NCBI RefSeq assembly: GCF_003369565.1
Contig: NZ_PIOD01000025.1
Coordinates: 1 to 64,000, forward strand
From: Oceanobacillus chungangensis
GTDB taxonomy: Bacteria > Bacillota > Bacilli > Bacillales > Amphibacillaceae
Length of the DNA: 64,000 bases
Reading direction: 5' to 3'
Shown: positions 1 to 8,400 of the stretch, piece after piece
Layout of the letters: each line of letters opens with the position of its first letter
Position numbering within the stretch: position 1 is the first letter of the stretch
Made by a program: the position numbers and the translations under genes
The notes under the pieces: model-generated
Database searches by the model: none
Told to the model about the DNA's origin: nothing
The model's input: the letters and a program-made list of their open reading frames with translations, nothing else

Positions 1-83
1 ATTTTAAATTCTTCACTATATTTCGCCATAATAACACCCCCGAAAGTTAGATTTTCTACTCTAACTTTCGGGGGTCGGTACCA
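1..83 (-). mobile_element. End of an IS3-family insertion sequence (partial)
   Basis: On the minus strand an open frame starts at ATG 29 and leaves the window; it begins MAKYSEEFK, the usual beginning of OrfA transposases of the IS3/IS150 type. Between this start and the disrupted gene at 84 lies a terminus of the form TGGTACCGACCCCCGAAAG, matching the TG...ACCCCC(G/A)AAAGTT ends I know from IS3-family elements of Bacillaceae. The exact outer end (about 83) is inferred from where the interrupted gene resumes. Only about 80 bp is visible, so the subgroup and completeness cannot be judged. Confidence 0.72.
36..75. repeat. Perfect 16-bp inverted repeat in the IS leader
   Basis: ACCCCCGAAAGTTAGA (36-51) is perfectly mirrored at 60-75 around an 8-nt loop. 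One arm is the terminal repeat of the IS; the other lies just upstream of the transposase start codon. A transcript reading in from outside would fold this hairpin close to the transposase start, which in other IS elements limits expression from external promoters. That role is inferred. Confidence 0.75.
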
Positions 84-376
84 CAACTCGATTAAGTGGT
101 CGCAGCCGCTATGACACAAATATTGCCATCTCTGAACATTTCGGAGTAGCAAGCAAACATTTATATGTAGCAACAGGGAAGAACTATGCGGATGCATTGA
201 CTGGAGCAGTGCTCGCAGCGAAGGACGACAGTACAATTTTACTCGTTCATAACCAAGTTCCAGCTGCACTATCAAACTATATTAAGAAACAAAAAGCAGA
301 TAGTCTATCCATCTTTGGTGGAGAAGTAGCTGTAAGTAAAGATGTGGAGAATGCTTTGAGAAAGCTGTTGCCGTAA
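84..376 (+). pseudogene. C-terminal remnant of a cell-wall-binding repeat 2 (CWB2) protein
   Basis: The frame ending at TAA 374-376 reads TRLSGRSRYDTNIAISEHFG, then a YVATGKNYADALTGA segment and a SIFGGEVAVS segment. This is one complete CWB2 unit (Pfam 04122 type), the module that attaches surface proteins to secondary wall polymers. Going upstream, the frame meets a stop in the IS end, so the 5' part of the gene has been separated by the insertion or lies on the far side of it. Without its N-terminus the enzymatic part of the surface protein cannot be named. Confidence 0.8.
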
Positions 377-411
377 GAGGGTAATAAAGTAGGAATAGAG
401 TTTAGGGAACT

Positions 412-458
412 GCACCTCCGATTGTTATAGAGACTGACAATTGGGGGTGTGGTTTTTT
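412..458 (+). terminator. Rho-independent terminator after the CWB2 gene
   Basis: GCACCTCCGATTGTTA pairs imperfectly with TGACAATTGGGGGTG across a short loop and is followed by GTGG and six T. It closes the CWB2 gene fragment. Confidence 0.75.
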
Positions 459-476
459 ATGGGAATATGGATCAGA

Positions 477-516
477 TTTTCATATTAGATGCAGTACCCA
501 GCATCTAATATGAAAA
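477..516. repeat. Perfect 16-bp palindrome of unknown role
   Basis: TTTTCATATTAGATGC (477-492) is mirrored exactly at 501-516 around the loop AGTACCCA. The flanking runs are T before and A after, the reverse of a terminator on either strand, so this looks more like a protein site or an element remnant than a terminator. Confidence 0.6.
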
Positions 517-580
517 GTGGCATTATGAGATCAAAATAAAAATTTTTCATTTAATATTTGGTTATAAGCGAGGACTGTAT

Positions 581-644
581 TTTTGTTCAAGTTTCTAGTT
601 ACCAAACATGATGAACCCAATTTTGTTCAAGTATGTTTACCAAA
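581..644 (+). promoter_or_regulatory. Direct repeats upstream of the PRD activator gene (putative activator sites)
   Basis: TTTTGTTCAAGT followed within 6-8 nt by TTACCAAA occurs at 581-606 and again at 621-644, about 40 bp apart. They lie directly upstream of a promoter with a poor -35 box. PRD-type DNA-binding activators of the MtlR/LicR class bind such repeats ahead of target promoters, so self-activation is the likeliest role (inference). Confidence 0.5.
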
Positions 645-655
645 ATAGGTTTAAA

Positions 656-669
656 AGAAAGCGTTATCA
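656..669 (+). promoter_or_regulatory. cre-like catabolite repression site
   Basis: AGAAAGCGTTATCA agrees with the CcpA consensus TGWAAGCGYTWWCA except for the first base. It sits between the direct repeats and the -10 box of the PTS operon, a standard location for catabolite repression of sugar PTS genes. Confidence 0.6.
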
Positions 670-683
670 TTTATAGGAAAACG

Positions 684-689
684 TATAAT
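684..689 (+). promoter_or_regulatory. -10 box of the PTS operon promoter
   Basis: A consensus TATAAT lies 22 bp before the start codon at 712. No good -35 hexamer exists 16-18 bp upstream, where GCGTTA is found, which fits a promoter needing an activator. Confidence 0.5.
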
Positions 690-711
690 GTGAATAAGGG
701 GGAATAACGTA

Positions 712-2784
712 ATGTTAAACCAGCGGGCCGCTAATTTACTAAATGTTATTTTATCCAACAGGATCATTACAATTAATCAGCTCATTACAAAACTAAATTG
801 TACAAGGAGACAAGTTAGTTATGATCTAGAAAAAATTAATGATTGGTTGGATAGTAATAATCTCCCGACTATTGAAAATGTTCGTGAGCAGGGTATAGTT
901 GTGAACCCAGAGGTACGATCAAAGATTTATGAATTGCTCCCTGAGGTAGATATGTTCAGTTATTTACCATCCCAGGACGATAGAATGAGGCTCATTTTTA
1001 TAAAGATTTTTGCTAAAAATGATTATCTTTCAGTTAACCATTTTACTAACTTAATAAAAATGAGCAGGAATACAGTTTTATCCGATATACAGCTTTTAAA
1101 AGAGGAAATTGATACGAATGATATTGAACTTACTTACAACCGTCAAGATGGATACAATCTAACAGGGAATGAGTTTAATATTCGTTCAGTTGCTTTTAAG
1201 TATGTTTCGCATATTCTTCAACTTCCAAATGGAGTTCAATTACTAGAGCAAGTATATGATGACCAGAGTGGTGCAGGCGAATTTCAAAGAATCTATAAAA
1301 TTACTTATTCCATGATGATCGAAGCCGAAAAGGATTTAGATGTTTCATTTGTTGATGATCAGTTATTGGAGTTAACCATCTTCTTTCTTTTCCTAACTTT
1401 TAGAATGCAGAATGGCAATGGTTGCTTACTTTCCAGTGAAATAATAAATGCACTTAGAAATTCAGATGCCTATCTTGCTTCACAGAAGTTGCTGAAAAAT
1501 TTATCATTCCCTGTTCCTAACGACGAAATCTATTATCTATCAATGCATTTATTGGGCCTCAATACGAGTTATCATGAGAGAATGTTTACCAATGACGACA
1601 GCAGTGATTTATATAGCATCATTGATCAAATAATATCAGATTTTGAGAAAATGGCTTGTGTCACTTTTACAAATAGTGAAGATGCGAAAATAGCTTTATT
1701 TTTGCATTTGAAGCCGGCTTATTACCGGATGAAATTCAATATACCTATCACGAATCCCCATTTAGAGAAAATAAAGCAGGAGTATTTTGATTTATTTGTA
1801 TTAGTAAAGAAATCATTAAGTCGACTTGAGGAACTATTAATGGTCCCAATAACAGAGGATGAAATTGGGTATATTACAGTTCATTTTGGTGCCTTTATAA
1901 AAAATCAGGGACTACAATATAGGAGAAAAAGGTGTATCATCATATGTCCTAATGGTGTAAGCACTTCTTATATGCTCAAAAAACAAATGGAAAATTTAAT
2001 CCCTGAAGTAGAGGTTGTTAGAGTTACATCACCGCGTGAGTATCAAAATACTTCGGAAGTGGAAATCGATTTTATTATTTCTACCATAACAATTAAGACA
2101 GAAAAACCATTGATTATCGTTTCACCGATTTTAACTGCGTTAGACAAATCAAAAATTATTCAGGAAGTCAATATTTTGCTATATCAAAAACATTTGCAAT
2201 TACCAAAAGTAAATGAACTCATGAAAGCAATAAAGCAGTTTACAACAATTCATAATGAGAAAGCACTATATCAGGCAGTAAATGATATTTTAACGGGATC
2301 GACCGTCAAAGATTTGGGGAGGATTAAGCCAATGTTAAATGATTTACTAACTAGTGAAACAATTCAGATGACGGAAGCAGTGAACGATTGGCATGAAGCT
2401 ATTAGAGTTGCCGCCAAGCCCCTATTGAATAACAAATCGATTGAGGAAAAATATGTAGACGCTATGATTGAAAATGTCGAAAAAATAGGTCCTTACATTG
2501 TATTAGCGCCCAAAGTGGCTATTCCTCATGCGCGTCCAGAAGATGGTGTTAATAAAATTGGCATGAGTCTCTTAAAGATAAATAATCCTGTTTCTTTTTC
2601 AAAAGAAGATAAAGAAAAGGATGTAAATCTAATCTTTGTTATTGCAGCAATAGATCACGAAATGCATCTAAAGGCACTTAGTCAGTTGTCTGAATTACTT
2701 GAAGATGAATCTATTGTTAATCAAATTATTGGGGTTAATCGTAAGGAAGAGATTCTTCCGTTTATAGAAGAATTTAGTTATTAA
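712..2784 (+). CDS. PRD-domain transcriptional activator with EIIB-like and EIIA-like domains (BglG/MtlR class)
   Basis: This 690-residue protein has the full architecture of PTS-regulated activators. Two helix-turn-helix segments lie near residues 5-60 and 85-135. PRD1 (about 195-290) contains MHLLG and PRD2 (about 300-400) contains FLHLKP and VHFGAF. An EIIB-like domain follows with CPNGVSTS (Cys412), then a C-terminal EIIA-2 domain with IPHARPEDG (His606). Proteins of this class read the phosphorylation state of the sugar PTS and switch on the neighbouring transporter. It leads the operon, 18 bp ahead of the EIIB gene, and is probably self-activating and catabolite-repressed. The sugar specificity cannot be read from the sequence. 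Confidence 0.92.
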   Translation: MLNQRAANLLNVILSNRIITINQLITKLNCTRRQVSYDLEKINDWLDSNNLPTIENVREQGIVVNPEVRSKIYELLPEVDMFSYLPSQDDRMRLIFIKIFAKNDYLSVNHFTNLIKMSRNTVLSDIQLLKEEIDTNDIELTYNRQDGYNLTGNEFNIRSVAFKYVSHILQLPNGVQLLEQVYDDQSGAGEFQRIYKITYSMMIEAEKDLDVSFVDDQLLELTIFFLFLTFRMQNGNGCLLSSEIINALRNSDAYLASQKLLKNLSFPVPNDEIYYLSMHLLGLNTSYHERMFTNDDSSDLYSIIDQIISDFEKMACVTFTNSEDAKIALFLHLKPAYYRMKFNIPITNPHLEKIKQEYFDLFVLVKKSLSRLEELLMVPITEDEIGYITVHFGAFIKNQGLQYRRKRCIIICPNGVSTSYMLKKQMENLIPEVEVVRVTSPREYQNTSEVEIDFIISTITIKTEKPLIIVSPILTALDKSKIIQEVNILLYQKHLQLPKVNELMKAIKQFTTIHNEKALYQAVNDILTGSTVKDLGRIKPMLNDLLTSETIQMTEAVNDWHEAIRVAAKPLLNNKSIEEKYVDAMIENVEKIGPYIVLAPKVAIPHARPEDGVNKIGMSLLKINNPVSFSKEDKEKDVNLIFVIAAIDHEMHLKALSQLSELLEDESIVNQIIGVNRKEEILPFIEEFSY

Positions 2785-2802
2785 GATGAGGGAGGAATTT
2801 AC

Positions 2803-3087
2803 ATGTTAAGTATTATAACAGTATGTGGAAATGGGATTGGCAGTAGCCTCATGTTAAAAATGAAGGTTGAAGAAATTTGTAGGGAAAATGGAATCAGTGC
2901 ATCAGTAGAGTCTTCTGATTTCAATGCTGCTTTAGGTCAAAAATGTGATCTAATTGTAACTGTTAAAGAATTGGCTACCCAATTTGACCAAAAACAGAAA
3001 GTGGCGGTTGTCCGTAGCTATATTAATAAGAAAAAAATACAAGAGGATGTATTAGATACGTTGAAAGAAGCTGCAAATCAGAAATAA
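2803..3087 (+). CDS. PTS EIIB component, ascorbate/SgaB-UlaB type
   Basis: A 94-residue cytoplasmic protein that begins with the phosphocysteine loop VCGNGIGSS (Cys8), typical of stand-alone EIIB subunits of the lactose/ascorbate superfamily. It takes a phosphate from an EIIA and passes it to the incoming substrate. It lies between the regulator and the SgaT/UlaA-type EIIC gene with short gaps and a GAGGGAGG ribosome site. No separate EIIA gene is present; the EIIA-like domain of the activator may regulate rather than donate, so the donor EIIA may be encoded elsewhere. Confidence 0.9.
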   Translation: MLSIITVCGNGIGSSLMLKMKVEEICRENGISASVESSDFNAALGQKCDLIVTVKELATQFDQKQKVAVVRSYINKKKIQEDVLDTLKEAANQK

Positions 3088-3105
3088 ATAAGGGGGAATT
3101 GTTAA

Positions 3106-4512
3106 ATGGAACTTTTAACTGGGACTTTGGAATTTTTAAAAGACATTTTATCAGAGCCAGCTCTTCTTATTGGTCTTATGTCATTAGTTGGTTTAGTTGC
3201 ATTGAAAAGCCCTGGACATAAAATATTAACGGGTACTTTAGGTCCTATACTCGGTTATCTCATGTTAAGTGCTGGAGCAGCTTTTATCGTTGAAAATTTA
3301 GCTCCACTTGGGCTAATGATAGAACATGGTTTTAATATCCAAGGAGTCGTTCCTAATAATGAAGCAGTTGTAGCTGCAGCCCAAGAGCTTTTAGGTGTAG
3401 AAACAATGTCAATTCTAGTTCTTGGATTAGTTTTAAACATTGTTATTGCTCGCTTTACAAAATATAAATATGTCTTTTTAACGGGGCATCATAGTTTCTT
3501 TATGGCATGTTTACTTTCTGCAGTATTAGGAGCAACTGGTTTAGAAGGTGCTCAACTTATTATCATAGGAGGATTCTTACTTGGTGCTTGGAGTGCAATC
3601 TCACCTGCAATAGGGCAAAAGTACACATTAAAGGTTACTGATGGTGATGAAGTTGCTATGGGACACTTTGGAAGTCTAGGTTACTATTTATCAGCCTGGG
3701 TAGGTTCCAAGGTGGGTAACCCAAGTGATAATACAGAAAATATCGATATACCAGAAAAGTGGAGTTTCTTAAGAAACACAACGATTGCAACTGCAATTAC
3801 TATGATTTTCTTCTATGTAATATCAGCAATTGTTGCTGGACCGGAATTTGTATCGACATTATCTAATGGAACTTCACCATTATTATTTGCTGCAATGGCT
3901 GGTTTGAAATTTGCAGTTGGGGTTGCTATTGTTTACGCTGGGGTTCGTATGATTCTAGCAGATCTAATCCCAGCATTTCAGGGAATTGCAACAAAAATTA
4001 TTCCAAATGCTGTTCCGGCCGTTGACTGTGCTGTATTTTTCACCTATGCACAAACCGCAGTAATTATCGGTTTTGTTTGTAGTTTTATTGGTGGTGTGAT
4101 AGGGATGGTTGTCCTCGGGTTTGCCGGTGGAGTACTAATCATTCCAGGTCTTGTTCCACACTTTTTCTGTGGTGCAACTGCTGGTATATATGGAAATGCG
4201 ACAGGCGGAAGAAAAGGAGCAATCATTGGCTCTTTTGTAAACGGTTTAGCGATAACATTCCTGCCTGCAATGTTGCTTCCAGTATTAGGAGAGTTAGGAT
4301 TTGCTAACACAACCTTTGGTGATTTTGACTTTACAGTGCTTGGAATTTTAATAGGTCAAGCTGGTAATGCACTAAATATGGCTGGTATCTACGCAATATT
4401 GCTTATCGTTCTTTTAGCGCTAGTTATTCCTAACTTTGTAAAAACTAAATCAGCGGCATTAAATAACTATACTACTGAAGACGAAGATAATAGAAAAGTA
4501 AGAGGTGCCTAA
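3106..4512 (+). CDS. PTS EIIC component, SgaT/UlaA family
   Basis: A 468-residue integral membrane protein with about 10-12 hydrophobic segments. It carries signatures of the ascorbate-type permease family: GPILGYLMLSAGAAFI near the N-terminus, TGHHSFFMACLL mid-protein, and HFFCGATAGIYGNATGG in the second half. It forms the translocation channel for a substrate that is phosphorylated by the EIIB encoded just upstream. Members of this family carry L-ascorbate, but other substrates are likely because the usual downstream genes (UlaG lactonase, UlaD/E/F) are absent here and an aldolase-like gene follows. It ends one base before the next start codon. Confidence 0.9.
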   Translation: MELLTGTLEFLKDILSEPALLIGLMSLVGLVALKSPGHKILTGTLGPILGYLMLSAGAAFIVENLAPLGLMIEHGFNIQGVVPNNEAVVAAAQELLGVETMSILVLGLVLNIVIARFTKYKYVFLTGHHSFFMACLLSAVLGATGLEGAQLIIIGGFLLGAWSAISPAIGQKYTLKVTDGDEVAMGHFGSLGYYLSAWVGSKVGNPSDNTENIDIPEKWSFLRNTTIATAITMIFFYVISAIVAGPEFVSTLSNGTSPLLFAAMAGLKFAVGVAIVYAGVRMILADLIPAFQGIATKIIPNAVPAVDCAVFFTYAQTAVIIGFVCSFIGGVIGMVVLGFAGGVLIIPGLVPHFFCGATAGIYGNATGGRKGAIIGSFVNGLAITFLPAMLLPVLGELGFANTTFGDFDFTVLGILIGQAGNALNMAGIYAILLIVLLALVIPNFVKTKSAALNNYTTEDEDNRKVRGA

Positions 4513-4513
4513 T

Positions 4514-5224
4514 ATGGAAAATTTACGAGTTAAATTATATGCAGATGGTGCAGTTATTGAAGAAATGGTAGATGCATACGAGAGAGGGACGATAAAGGGC
4601 TTCACTACAAACCCAAGTTTAATGAAAAAAGCAGGGATTACAGAGTATGAAACATTTGCTAAACAGGCGATAAATAAAATTCCGGATATGCCAATATCAT
4701 TTGAGGTTTTTTCAGATGACTTTGAGATTATGGAGAAGGAAGCTGAAAAAATTGCCAGTTGGGGAGAAAATGTTTATGTGAAAATCCCGATTAGTAATTC
4801 AATTGGAGAATCATCCCTTCCTTTAATACAAAGTTTGTCAGAAAAGGGAATTTCGCTTAATGTTACTGCAATTTTAACTATGGAACAAGTTAGGGAAACT
4901 GTAGCTGCATTTGCCGAGGGTACAAACAATATTGTTTCGGTCTTTGCAGGTAGAATTGCAGATTCTGGAATAGATCCTATCCCTCTTATGAAAGAAGCTG
5001 CACAAGTTTGTAAACAAAAAAAAGGAACTGAATTATTATGGGCGAGTTCGAGAGAATTGTTAAATATTTTCCAGGCAGAAGAATGTGAATGTGACATTAT
5101 TACATGCACACAGGAAATATTGAATAAATTACCAAATGTAGGGAAAAGTTTGGAGCAAATCTCTTTAGAAACGGTTCAAATGTTTAGTAAAGATAGTAAA
5201 GAATTAGGGTTTTCTATCATATAA
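4514..5224 (+). CDS. Fructose-6-phosphate aldolase/transaldolase-like protein
   Basis: A class I aldolase of the small transaldolase/FSA family (236 residues; usual size about 215-240). The N-terminal LYADGA and GFTTNPSLMKKAG strands match this family. The Schiff-base lysine lies in NVYVKIPIS, and NVTAILTMEQV and SVFAGRIADSG follow. I place the start at ATG 4514, one base after the EIIC stop and 6 nt after AGAGGTG, instead of the in-frame GTG at 4505. The gene order suggests it cleaves or forms a sugar phosphate delivered by this PTS. Dihydroxyacetone or glycolaldehyde chemistry is known for FSA; the substrate here is inference. Confidence 0.85.
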   Translation: MENLRVKLYADGAVIEEMVDAYERGTIKGFTTNPSLMKKAGITEYETFAKQAINKIPDMPISFEVFSDDFEIMEKEAEKIASWGENVYVKIPISNSIGESSLPLIQSLSEKGISLNVTAILTMEQVRETVAAFAEGTNNIVSVFAGRIADSGIDPIPLMKEAAQVCKQKKGTELLWASSRELLNIFQAEECECDIITCTQEILNKLPNVGKSLEQISLETVQMFSKDSKELGFSII

Positions 5225-5236
5225 TCTTCTATAAGG

Positions 5237-5276
5237 AAATCCAGTCACCAAGTTGACACGATTGGATTTTCGTTCT
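5237..5276 (+). terminator. Terminator of the PTS operon
   Basis: AAATCCAGTC pairs with GATTGGATTTT across about 13 nt and is followed by a T-rich run. It begins 12 nt after the aldolase stop codon. Confidence 0.7.
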
Positions 5277-5626
5277 TTATGCAAATATGCACATTATTAA
5301 GTAGGATTAATGTTGTGATGAATCTTAGGCAAGCGAACGCAAATGAGGCATTTAATCAAATCATAAATTGAATAGACCTCTTTCTATTTTGTATTATTTC
5401 ACAAGAATCAAATCCAATTTCCTCCATATTAAGGAAGATTCTCCCTGTGTAGTGAAGTTCTTTGTCTAATGAGCATTCCTGTGCTAACTTCACTAACTAG
5501 GGATTATCCAGTTTTGAATTAATCAGCGGGGGAGTAATCTCTTTTAAAAAATTGTTTATAATTTATAAGATTCGTTTTATCTCTCACAGAAGCATTTGCA
5601 TACAATCTTTTACACTCCTGTTGTCC
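5277..5626. other. Intergenic stretch with no recognised feature
   Basis: No reading frame with a ribosome site was found. The only structure is a 9-bp inverted repeat AGTGAAGTT (5451-5459) / AACTTCACT (5486-5494), too far apart to call a terminator. Confidence 0.4.
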
Positions 5627-5629
5627 TCA

Positions 5630-5675
5630 AAAAAATTAATACAGGTAGTTTGATGAACTTAATCAAACTACCTGT
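5630..5675 (-). terminator. Terminator of the chemoreceptor gene
   Basis: A perfect 14-bp stem ACAGGTAGTTTGAT / ATCAAACTACCTGT (5641-5675) with a 7-nt loop. Read on the minus strand it is followed by ATTAA and then a run of T (the A run at 5630-5636). It ends the gene whose stop is at 5696. Confidence 0.8.
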
Positions 5676-5695
5676 AAAACTAAGAAAAACAGTAA

Positions 5696-7453
5696 TTATA
5701 TTTTAAATTGTCTAACAGATTCATTTAACTCTTCTGCTAGTTTTGCAAGTTGTTCCGAACTTCCAGCTACCTCTTCCATAATGCTACTTGTCTGTTGTGA
5801 CGAGGCAGATGTTTGCTCGATTCCTGCAGCAGACTCTTCAGATATGGATGCAATCTCTTCTAAAGATCCATTCATCTCTTGTGCATTAGCAGTAATTTCA
5901 GATAAGGTTTCTGATATAGTTGTAATATTATTTACCATTTCTGTTACTGATTCACTTATATTGCCAAAAGTTTGACCGGTTGCTTCTATTTGTTCCGTTC
6001 CTAGTTTAACCTCTTTATATCCACCTTGTAATGAATCTGTTACTAGGCTGGTTTCCTTTTGGATATTTGTTACAATGTCTGTTATGTCGGTAACTGAATC
6101 AGATACCTGCTCTGCTAGTTTTCGTACCTCATCAGCCACAACGGCAAAACCTTTTCCATGTTCACCGGCCCGTGCAGCCTCAATTGCGGCATTTAGTGAA
6201 AGAAGGTTAGTTTGGTCTGAAACATCTTTAATAACCGTTACTAAATTAGAAATTTCTTGAGACTGTTTGTCTAAACCTTGTACCTTTTGTACAGAATCTT
6301 GTACGATTTGGTCGATTCTTTCCATTTGTTGAATCGATTTTTTCATTAACTCTGAGCCATCTTTTGTCATGTTTATGACATCCATCGAATTATCTCCTAT
6401 ACGCTCTCCCTTTTCATTCGCCTCTTGTACTTTCATGGTAAATGTACCCATAGCAGATGCTAAATCACTTGTACTATTAGCCTGTGTCTCAGAACCATCT
6501 GCTAACTCTTGCATGGTTGTTGCAACTTGTTCGGATCCAGCCTTAACTTCATTTGCTGATTGAGTCAATTCTTCACTTTGACTGTTAAGAGTCTCTGAAG
6601 TATTGGAAACATTCAAGATGATTTTTTTCAAATTACCTTGTAGGAGATTCAACGCATCGCCAAGTTGAGCTGTTTCATCTTTGGATTTGATGTGAATTTC
6701 ACTCTGGGTTAAATCACCTTTTGCAAGATGTTCCATATGTTCGGTTACTTTTTTAATTGGATTAGAAATTTTGTTAGCAAATACCCAGACAACGAAGACT
6801 CCTACAATTAATGTAACTCCAGCTACAATTAATATGATGTTTAATAGTTCATTGGCTGGTTGGTTAAAGTCCATCATAAAAGTACCAGTGCTTACCACCC
6901 AGTCCCAATGTGGATCTGTTTTTGAATATGTTACCTTTGGTTCAATCTGACTTTCATTATTTGGTAAAGCCCAATCGTAATAAGTAAATCCACCACCATT
7001 ATTTCCTGCTTTAATTAATTCCTGTACAAATTTTGTGCCATTGTGATCTTTCTCGTCCCAACCATTTAATCCCTCTACGGATGGGTGTGCAAGGTGTGTT
7101 CCATCTTGACTAAATACAACCATATACCCATTTTTGCCCAGATCGATGTTGGGGTTAATTGGACGTATTCCATCGGCATTCTTTTCGCCTAAAATTATTT
7201 CCTTTACATTTTCTTGCGCTACTTCCAAAGGCATATTGCCATTTTCTACCTCTTTATTATATCTTTCAATTATCTCAAGGGTAAATTCCACACTGTTTTT
7301 TAAATTCGTCCTACCGAGTTCATCCAAACTACTCGCGCTATTTTGATAGCTTACCATTCCTAAAACCAACATTGGGATAATCAATAGAAGTATCGATATG
7401 CTAATAAATTTTGCTTTAATAGATGAATTAATTTTTAGTGATTTAAATTTCAT
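5696..7453 (-). CDS. Methyl-accepting chemotaxis protein with a Cache sensor
   Basis: A 585-residue transmembrane receptor. TM1 is at residues 15-35 and an extracytoplasmic single-Cache domain at about 38-200 ([36 protein letters not shown] near its end). TM2 is at 203-226, followed by a HAMP linker and a long coiled-coil signalling domain. The hairpin tip contains [20 protein letters not shown] and [15 protein letters not shown], the CheA/CheW contact region. The Cache type often senses small carboxylates, but the ligand is not readable. It lies downstream of a CheX-like gene on the same strand. A weak hairpin (7513-7536) between them may reduce read-through. Confidence 0.95.
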   Translation of the reverse strand: MKFKSLKINSSIKAKFISISILLLIIPMLVLGMVSYQNSASSLDELGRTNLKNSVEFTLEIIERYNKEVENGNMPLEVAQENVKEIILGEKNADGIRPINPNIDLGKNGYMVVFSQDGTHLAHPSVEGLNGWDEKDHNGTKFVQELIKAGNNGGGFTYYDWALPNNESQIEPKVTYSKTDPHWDWVVSTGTFMMDFNQPANELLNIILIVAGVTLIVGVFVVWVFANKISNPIKKVTEHMEHLAKGDLTQSEIHIKSKDETAQLGDALNLLQGNLKKIILNVSNTSETLNSQSEELTQSANEVKAGSEQVATTMQELADGSETQANSTSDLASAMGTFTMKVQEANEKGERIGDNSMDVINMTKDGSELMKKSIQQMERIDQIVQDSVQKVQGLDKQSQEISNLVTVIKDVSDQTNLLSLNAAIEAARAGEHGKGFAVVADEVRKLAEQVSDSVTDITDIVTNIQKETSLVTDSLQGGYKEVKLGTEQIEATGQTFGNISESVTEMVNNITTISETLSEITANAQEMNGSLEEIASISEESAAGIEQTSASSQQTSSIMEEVAGSSEQLAKLAEELNESVRQFKI

Positions 7454-7584
7454 TATTTAACACCTTTCTATATCGTTCAAGATTTATATTTTTGTTTTTT
7501 TAAAACTTTATCTATTCCTTATTTTATTTTAGGAATAGTCTCAATAACGGCTGAATTAATATTTACTAATTCCATCGGCTATTA

Positions 7585-8040
7585 TCAATTAAGTAGTAAG
7601 CAGATATCCATTTCACCGATATTATCGAATACGGCAGTCATATGAATAGCCCTTTCATAGCCTGATAACGTGGTGTTTCCTTGCAAAATTGTGGGAGCCG
7701 TAATATCTGTTTGAATACCATTCTCTATAATGGTAGTTGATATTCTCCCTGCAAGCATATTGCCTAATTCACCACTAAATGATGAAGGATTTCTCCTTCT
7801 AATTGCATACCAAACATGGCTTATAGAACTGAAAACCACTTTATCAGCGGATAAAATTAAACTGCCTTTAATATCTCTTGATAATCCAATCAATAGTCCA
7901 AATTTAATCTTTAAGTGCTTGCCTATTAAATGAGGTTTACTCATTTGATAATTATTAGGAACTATTGACTTTAAAGATGTATATGTTGCGTTCAATAAAT
8001 CTGTAATGGTTCGGTTTCTTTCATTAATCTCTATTGTCAA
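7585..8040 (-). CDS. CheX-like chemotaxis phosphatase family protein
   Basis: A 151-residue soluble protein resembling the CheX/CheC family, which dephosphorylates CheY-P or related response regulators. The helix with SFSGELGNMLAGR has the E-x-x-N pair that supplies the catalytic residues in CheX, and the GSLILSADK strand precedes it. The start is TTG at 8040, supported by AAGGAGG 10 nt upstream. It precedes the chemoreceptor on the same strand with about 130 bp between them, suggesting shared function. A second E-x-x-N copy, as in CheC, is not evident. Confidence 0.75.
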   Translation of the reverse strand: MTIEINERNRTITDLLNATYTSLKSIVPNNYQMSKPHLIGKHLKIKFGLLIGLSRDIKGSLILSADKVVFSSISHVWYAIRRRNPSSFSGELGNMLAGRISTTIIENGIQTDITAPTILQGNTTLSGYERAIHMTAVFDNIGEMDICLLLN

Positions 8041-8322
8041 TTGTTAAACTCCTCCTTTCATTATTAAATACGTATATTTATCGTCATTCAGTACAATTGC
8101 AATCTCTACTATAACTATTATTAAATAGTGTTTTAGAAGACAATTAATCAAGGGATAGGGACTGGTAAATATTACCTATACTATATCGGTCTCATATTTT
8201 GGCAATGAAGCAGATGATAAAAAGAAGTAATTTTATAATTATTGAATTCGTATACAACAAATTTGATAAATTAAGAGAAAGTGGTTACCGTATTCCTGGG
8301 AAAAATTATTATAAAAGCTAAA
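8041..8322. other. Intergenic stretch, upstream of the CheX-like gene
   Basis: It holds the minus-strand promoter region of the CheX-like gene. I looked for a sigma-D site (TAAA-N15-GCCGATAA) and found only a -10-like GACGATAA without a matching -35 element. No gene was seen. Confidence 0.35.
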
Positions 8323-8364
8323 AAAAGGCACAACAAGCAAATAAATCTGCCAGTTGTGCCTTTT
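8323..8364 (-). terminator. Terminator of the TcaA-like gene
   Basis: AAAAGGCACAAC (8323-8334) pairs perfectly with GTTGTGCCTTTT (8353-8364). A and T flanks on the two sides would let it work on either strand; the gene ending at 8401 on the minus strand uses it. Confidence 0.8.
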
Positions 8365-8400
8365 CTTATATTAAATATTGGATTGCAACCTTCAAGCTCC

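Noticed and set aside
477-516. Terminator
   Set aside because: The stem is perfect but T precedes and A follows it on both strands, opposite to a rho-independent terminator.
8041-8120. Sigma-D (flagellar/chemotaxis) promoter for the CheX-like and chemoreceptor genes
   Set aside because: A -10-like GACGATAA exists on the minus strand, but no TAAA lies 15 bp upstream of it.
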